Positions 61,886 through 64,000 of a DNA stretch of 64,000 bases are shown piece by piece. Position numbers and translations under genes: made by a program. The stretch is from Bacillus benzoevorans (GTDB lineage: Bacteria; Bacillota; Bacilli; Bacillales; Cytobacillaceae). The stretch covers positions 62,001 through 126,000 of the forward strand of contig NZ_JACHGK010000007.1 of assembly GCF_014207535.1 (NCBI RefSeq), read 5' to 3'. Positions within the stretch are counted from its first letter, which is position 1. Each line of letters begins with the position of its first letter. The notes beneath the pieces are model-generated. The model ran no database searches. It was given only the letters and a program-made list of their open reading frames with translations, and was not told the origin of the DNA.

Positions 61886-61941
61886 ATCTGCTGCGCCCTA
61901 AGGAAAAGCTAGATGAGAAGAATTAAGAAAGGGAGATTTTC

Positions 61942-62592
61942 ATGATTGTTGAAGAAATCATGCAGAAGAATATCATTACTTTATCACCGGAGGATACCAT
62001 ACTAGCGGCCCATCAGCTCATGCAGCGGCATCACTTCAGACATTTACCAATTGTCAACGATGAGTATGAATTACTCGGGATCGTATCTGACAGAAATATA
62101 CGTGATGCCACTCCATCTATATTAAGTGATACAATCGAACAAAAGGATTTACTGAATAAACCAATCAAAACGATCATGATCACAGATGTGATAACTGGAC
62201 ATCCGCTTGATTTCGTTGAGGAGATCGGAGCTATTTTCTATGAGCATCATATCAGCTGCCTGCCCATTGAAAATCACGGGAAGCTTGTAGGGATTATTAC
62301 GGAAACGGATTTATTATACACATTAATTCAATTAACAGGAGCCAATCAGCCCGGTTCACAAATGGAGATTATCGCACCAAACCGTGCGGGGGTACTCAAT
62401 GAGATTACGAACACCTTCCGCAAAAGAAGAGCAAATATTTTAAGCGTTCTTATTTATCCGGATAAACATGATGATCAGAATAAAATTATTGTGATCAGGG
62501 TGCAAACGATGAATCCAATCCGGCTAATTGAGGATCTCGAAACTTCAGGCTACCATGTACTTTGGCCAAACTTACCGGGGATAGAACAATGA
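61942..62592 (+). CDS. acuB: AcuB, CBS-ACT protein of the acetoin/acetate cluster
   Basis: A 216-residue protein with two CBS domains (about 1-135; LAAHQLMQRHHFRHLPIVND, ISCLPIENHGKLVGIITETD) and a C-terminal ACT domain (about 140-210; MEIIAPNRAGVLNEITNTFR). The CBS pair may bind adenine nucleotides. Role not settled: it was first linked to acetoin use, later considered part of the AcuA/AcuC acetylation cluster. ATG with AAAGGGAG. Its stop codon overlaps the acuC start as ATGA. Confidence 0.92.
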   Translation: MIVEEIMQKNIITLSPEDTILAAHQLMQRHHFRHLPIVNDEYELLGIVSDRNIRDATPSILSDTIEQKDLLNKPIKTIMITDVITGHPLDFVEEIGAIFYEHHISCLPIENHGKLVGIITETDLLYTLIQLTGANQPGSQMEIIAPNRAGVLNEITNTFRKRRANILSVLIYPDKHDDQNKIIVIRVQTMNPIRLIEDLETSGYHVLWPNLPGIEQ

Positions 62593-63770
62593 AGGAAGAA
62601 TCTATTTTTATTTTTTCACCCGACCAATTAAAGTATAAATTCAGCCCGAACCATCCCTTTAACCAAGCCCGGTTGCAATTAACCCTTGACCTGTTAGTGA
62701 AAAGCCAAGCGATTGAAAAAAGGAATATCGTTCCCCCAAGAGCCGCAGCAAAAGAAGAACTGCTTCTATTCCATGATCCGCAGTATGTTGAAGCAGTTGA
62801 ATTAGCAGGACATGGTAAACTGACGGATGAGCTTGCTGAAAGCTACGGTCTTGCAACGGAAGACGTACCCATTTTCGCCAATATGCATGAAGCCAGTTCC
62901 TTGCTCGTTGGCGGCAGCCTGACTGCTGTTGACTATGTGATGAGCGGTAAAGCGAAACATGCCATTAATTTGGGCGGCGGACTTCATCATGGATTCCGCG
63001 GCAAAGCATCCGGCTTCTGCATTTATAACGATAGCGCGATCGCCATTAAATATATTCAGGAAAAGTATCCGGGGACAAAGGTGCTTTATATTGATACGGA
63101 TGCCCATCACGGTGACGGGGTGCAGTGGGCATTTTACGATGATCCGCATGTTTGTACCTTATCTATCCATGAAACAGGACGTTATTTATTCCCGGGGACC
63201 GGGAATATTAATGAACGGGGACAAGGGGAAGGGTATGGCTTTTCCTTTAATATACCTGTCGATGCCTTTACTGAGGATGAATCCTGGCTGGAGTGCTACC
63301 GTGCTGCTGTAACAGAAGTGGCGGCATTTTTCAAACCCGATGTCATTTTTACCCAAAACGGAGCTGATTCACACTATTGGGATCCATTAACACACCTTTC
63401 GGCAACGATGAACATTTATAAAGAGATTCCTAAGGTGGCACATGAAATAGCCCATCAATACTGTGATGGCAAATGGATTGCCGTTGGAGGCGGCGGCTAC
63501 GATATTTGGCGTGTCGTTCCCCGTGCCTGGTCCTATATATGGCTGGAAATGACAGAAAATAAAGCTTCATTCAACGAACTTCCGCAGGATTGGATTGACA
63601 AATGGCAGGATAAAGCACCACTATCATTGCCGCAAACATGGATGGATCAGGAATCAATCTATCCCCCTATCCCAAGAAAAGAAGAAATAACAGAAAAAAA
63701 TAAACAAACTCTTGATAAAGCGTTGTACCCAATCAGGAAAAATAACACTAGTAAGCTGCAAAATCAATGA
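62589..63770 (+). CDS. acuC: AcuC, class I histone-deacetylase-like protein deacetylase
   Basis: Removes the acetyl group from AcsA and restores activity. The ATG at 62589, overlapping the acuB stop, gives 393 residues; an upstream in-frame start nine codons earlier lies within acuB. HDAC zinc and catalytic motifs: NLGGGLHHGFRGKASGFCIY near 128, DTDAHHGDGVQWAF near 165, QNGADSHYWDPLTHLSATM near 255 and VGGGGYDIWRVVPRAW near 295. It ends in a terminator shared with ccpA. Confidence 0.94.
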   Translation: MKEESIFIFSPDQLKYKFSPNHPFNQARLQLTLDLLVKSQAIEKRNIVPPRAAAKEELLLFHDPQYVEAVELAGHGKLTDELAESYGLATEDVPIFANMHEASSLLVGGSLTAVDYVMSGKAKHAINLGGGLHHGFRGKASGFCIYNDSAIAIKYIQEKYPGTKVLYIDTDAHHGDGVQWAFYDDPHVCTLSIHETGRYLFPGTGNINERGQGEGYGFSFNIPVDAFTEDESWLECYRAAVTEVAAFFKPDVIFTQNGADSHYWDPLTHLSATMNIYKEIPKVAHEIAHQYCDGKWIAVGGGGYDIWRVVPRAWSYIWLEMTENKASFNELPQDWIDKWQDKAPLSLPQTWMDQESIYPPIPRKEEITEKNKQTLDKALYPIRKNNTSKLQNQ

Positions 63771-63788
63771 AAACAAGACAAGTAGATA

Positions 63789-63829
63789 AAGCCTGCACGG
63801 CACATTGATCATTTGTACCATGCAGGCTT
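63789..63829. terminator. Bidirectional terminator between acuC and ccpA
   Basis: 9-bp arms AAGCCTGCA / TGCAGGCTT (63789-63797, 63821-63829) with weak inner pairing, between convergent genes. Confidence 0.75.
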
Positions 63830-63836
63830 ATGACTT

Positions 63837-64000
63837 TTACTGAGCAGCTTTTGTTGAATTTCTCGTTTCGATCCGATGCGGAAGAATGACGGTTTGCTCC
63901 TCTACTTCTTCCTTGTTCATCAATTTCGTCAACAGGCGCATTGCCACTGCACCAATATCATATAAAGGCTGGACCACTGTTGTTAATTGCGGGCGTACCA
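63837..64000 (-). CDS. ccpA: CcpA catabolite control protein, C-terminal fragment
   Basis: The last 53 codons of a LacI/GalR-type regulator cut by the window edge. The visible end (VRPQLTTVVQPLYDIGAVAM then RLLTKLMNKE and LPHRIETRNSTKAAQ) matches the C-terminus of CcpA, the global regulator that binds cre sites together with HPr-Ser-P. The conserved order acuC-ccpA supports it. The HTH lies outside the window. Confidence 0.9.
   Translation of the reverse strand, partial: VRPQLTTVVQPLYDIGAVAMRLLTKLMNKEEVEEQTVILPHRIETRNSTKAAQ

Noticed and set aside
1..64000. CRISPR arrays, tRNA/rRNA genes, prophage, toxin-antitoxin or defence genes
   Set aside because: No regularly spaced repeats, cloverleaf genes, phage structural genes or defence domains were seen; the only non-core genes are the transporter/amidohydrolase block and a few small unknowns.

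Overview
The window is a stretch of core chromosome from a low-GC, endospore-forming Firmicute of the family Bacillaceae. Gene order follows the Bacillus subtilis segment that runs from phoPR to ccpA: phoR-phoP, mdh-icd-citZ, ytwI/ytvI, pyk-pfkA, accA-accD, malic enzyme, dnaE, ytrH-ytrI, nrnA, ytpI, ytoI, ytkL, ald, argH-argG, moaB, ackA, ytxK, tpx, ytfJ-ytfI-yteJ-sppA, nadK2, ytcI, sspA, thiI-iscS, ezrA, hisJ, refZ, dgcP, rpsD, tyrS, acsA/acuABC, ccpA. Spore formation is supported by an alpha/beta small acid-soluble spore protein, YtrH/YtrI, YtvI and YtfJ. Genus cannot be fixed by reading alone. There are no tRNA or rRNA genes, CRISPR arrays, complete insertion sequences or prophage genes.

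Layout. 1-5.6 kb: phosphate two-component system (phoR cut by the window edge) and the lower TCA-cycle genes. 5.8-16.9 kb: YtvI, glycolysis (pfkA, pyk), acetyl-CoA carboxylase, malic enzyme and the second replicative polymerase DnaE; a 185-bp MITE-like repeat sits between accA and pfkA. 17-29.7 kb: sporulation membrane proteins, nanoRNase, CBS/DRTGG protein, dipeptidase, alanine dehydrogenase, universal stress protein, arginine synthesis (argGH), moaB and an EcsC-like protein. 29.8-47.8 kb: acetate kinase, peroxidase, the ytfJ-sppA group, NAD kinase 2, an acyl-CoA synthetase, tRNA thiolation (iscS-thiI), EzrA, HisJ, RefZ, a diguanylate cyclase and rpsD. 48-54.3 kb: an accessory block with no counterpart in the B. 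subtilis order that I recall: two MFS transporters, an M20 amidohydrolase and a PucR-type regulator, flanked by REP-like palindromes. 54.4-64 kb: tyrS under a tyrosine T-box, a class A penicillin-binding protein, acsA diverging from acuABC, and the 3' end of ccpA.

How it works together. Much of the window is central carbon metabolism under carbon-catabolite control. Candidate CcpA sites (cre) lie before citZ (repression), ackA (the spacing fits activation), the acsA/acuA intergenic region and the accessory transporter-amidohydrolase operon, and ccpA itself lies at the right edge. AcsA with AcuA/AcuC forms the reversible acetylation circuit for acetate use, while AckA handles acetate overflow. 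Other readable control sites are an ARG box before argGH, an S4-type leader before rpsD and the tyrosine T-box.

I found no convincing new multi-gene system. The points most worth a second look are the repeat element with an apparent 9-bp target duplication, the paired REP palindromes after tyrS, the accessory PucR/M20/MFS cluster, a perfect palindrome in the ackA leader, a DnaE that ends early, and an altered nucleotide-binding motif in NadK2.
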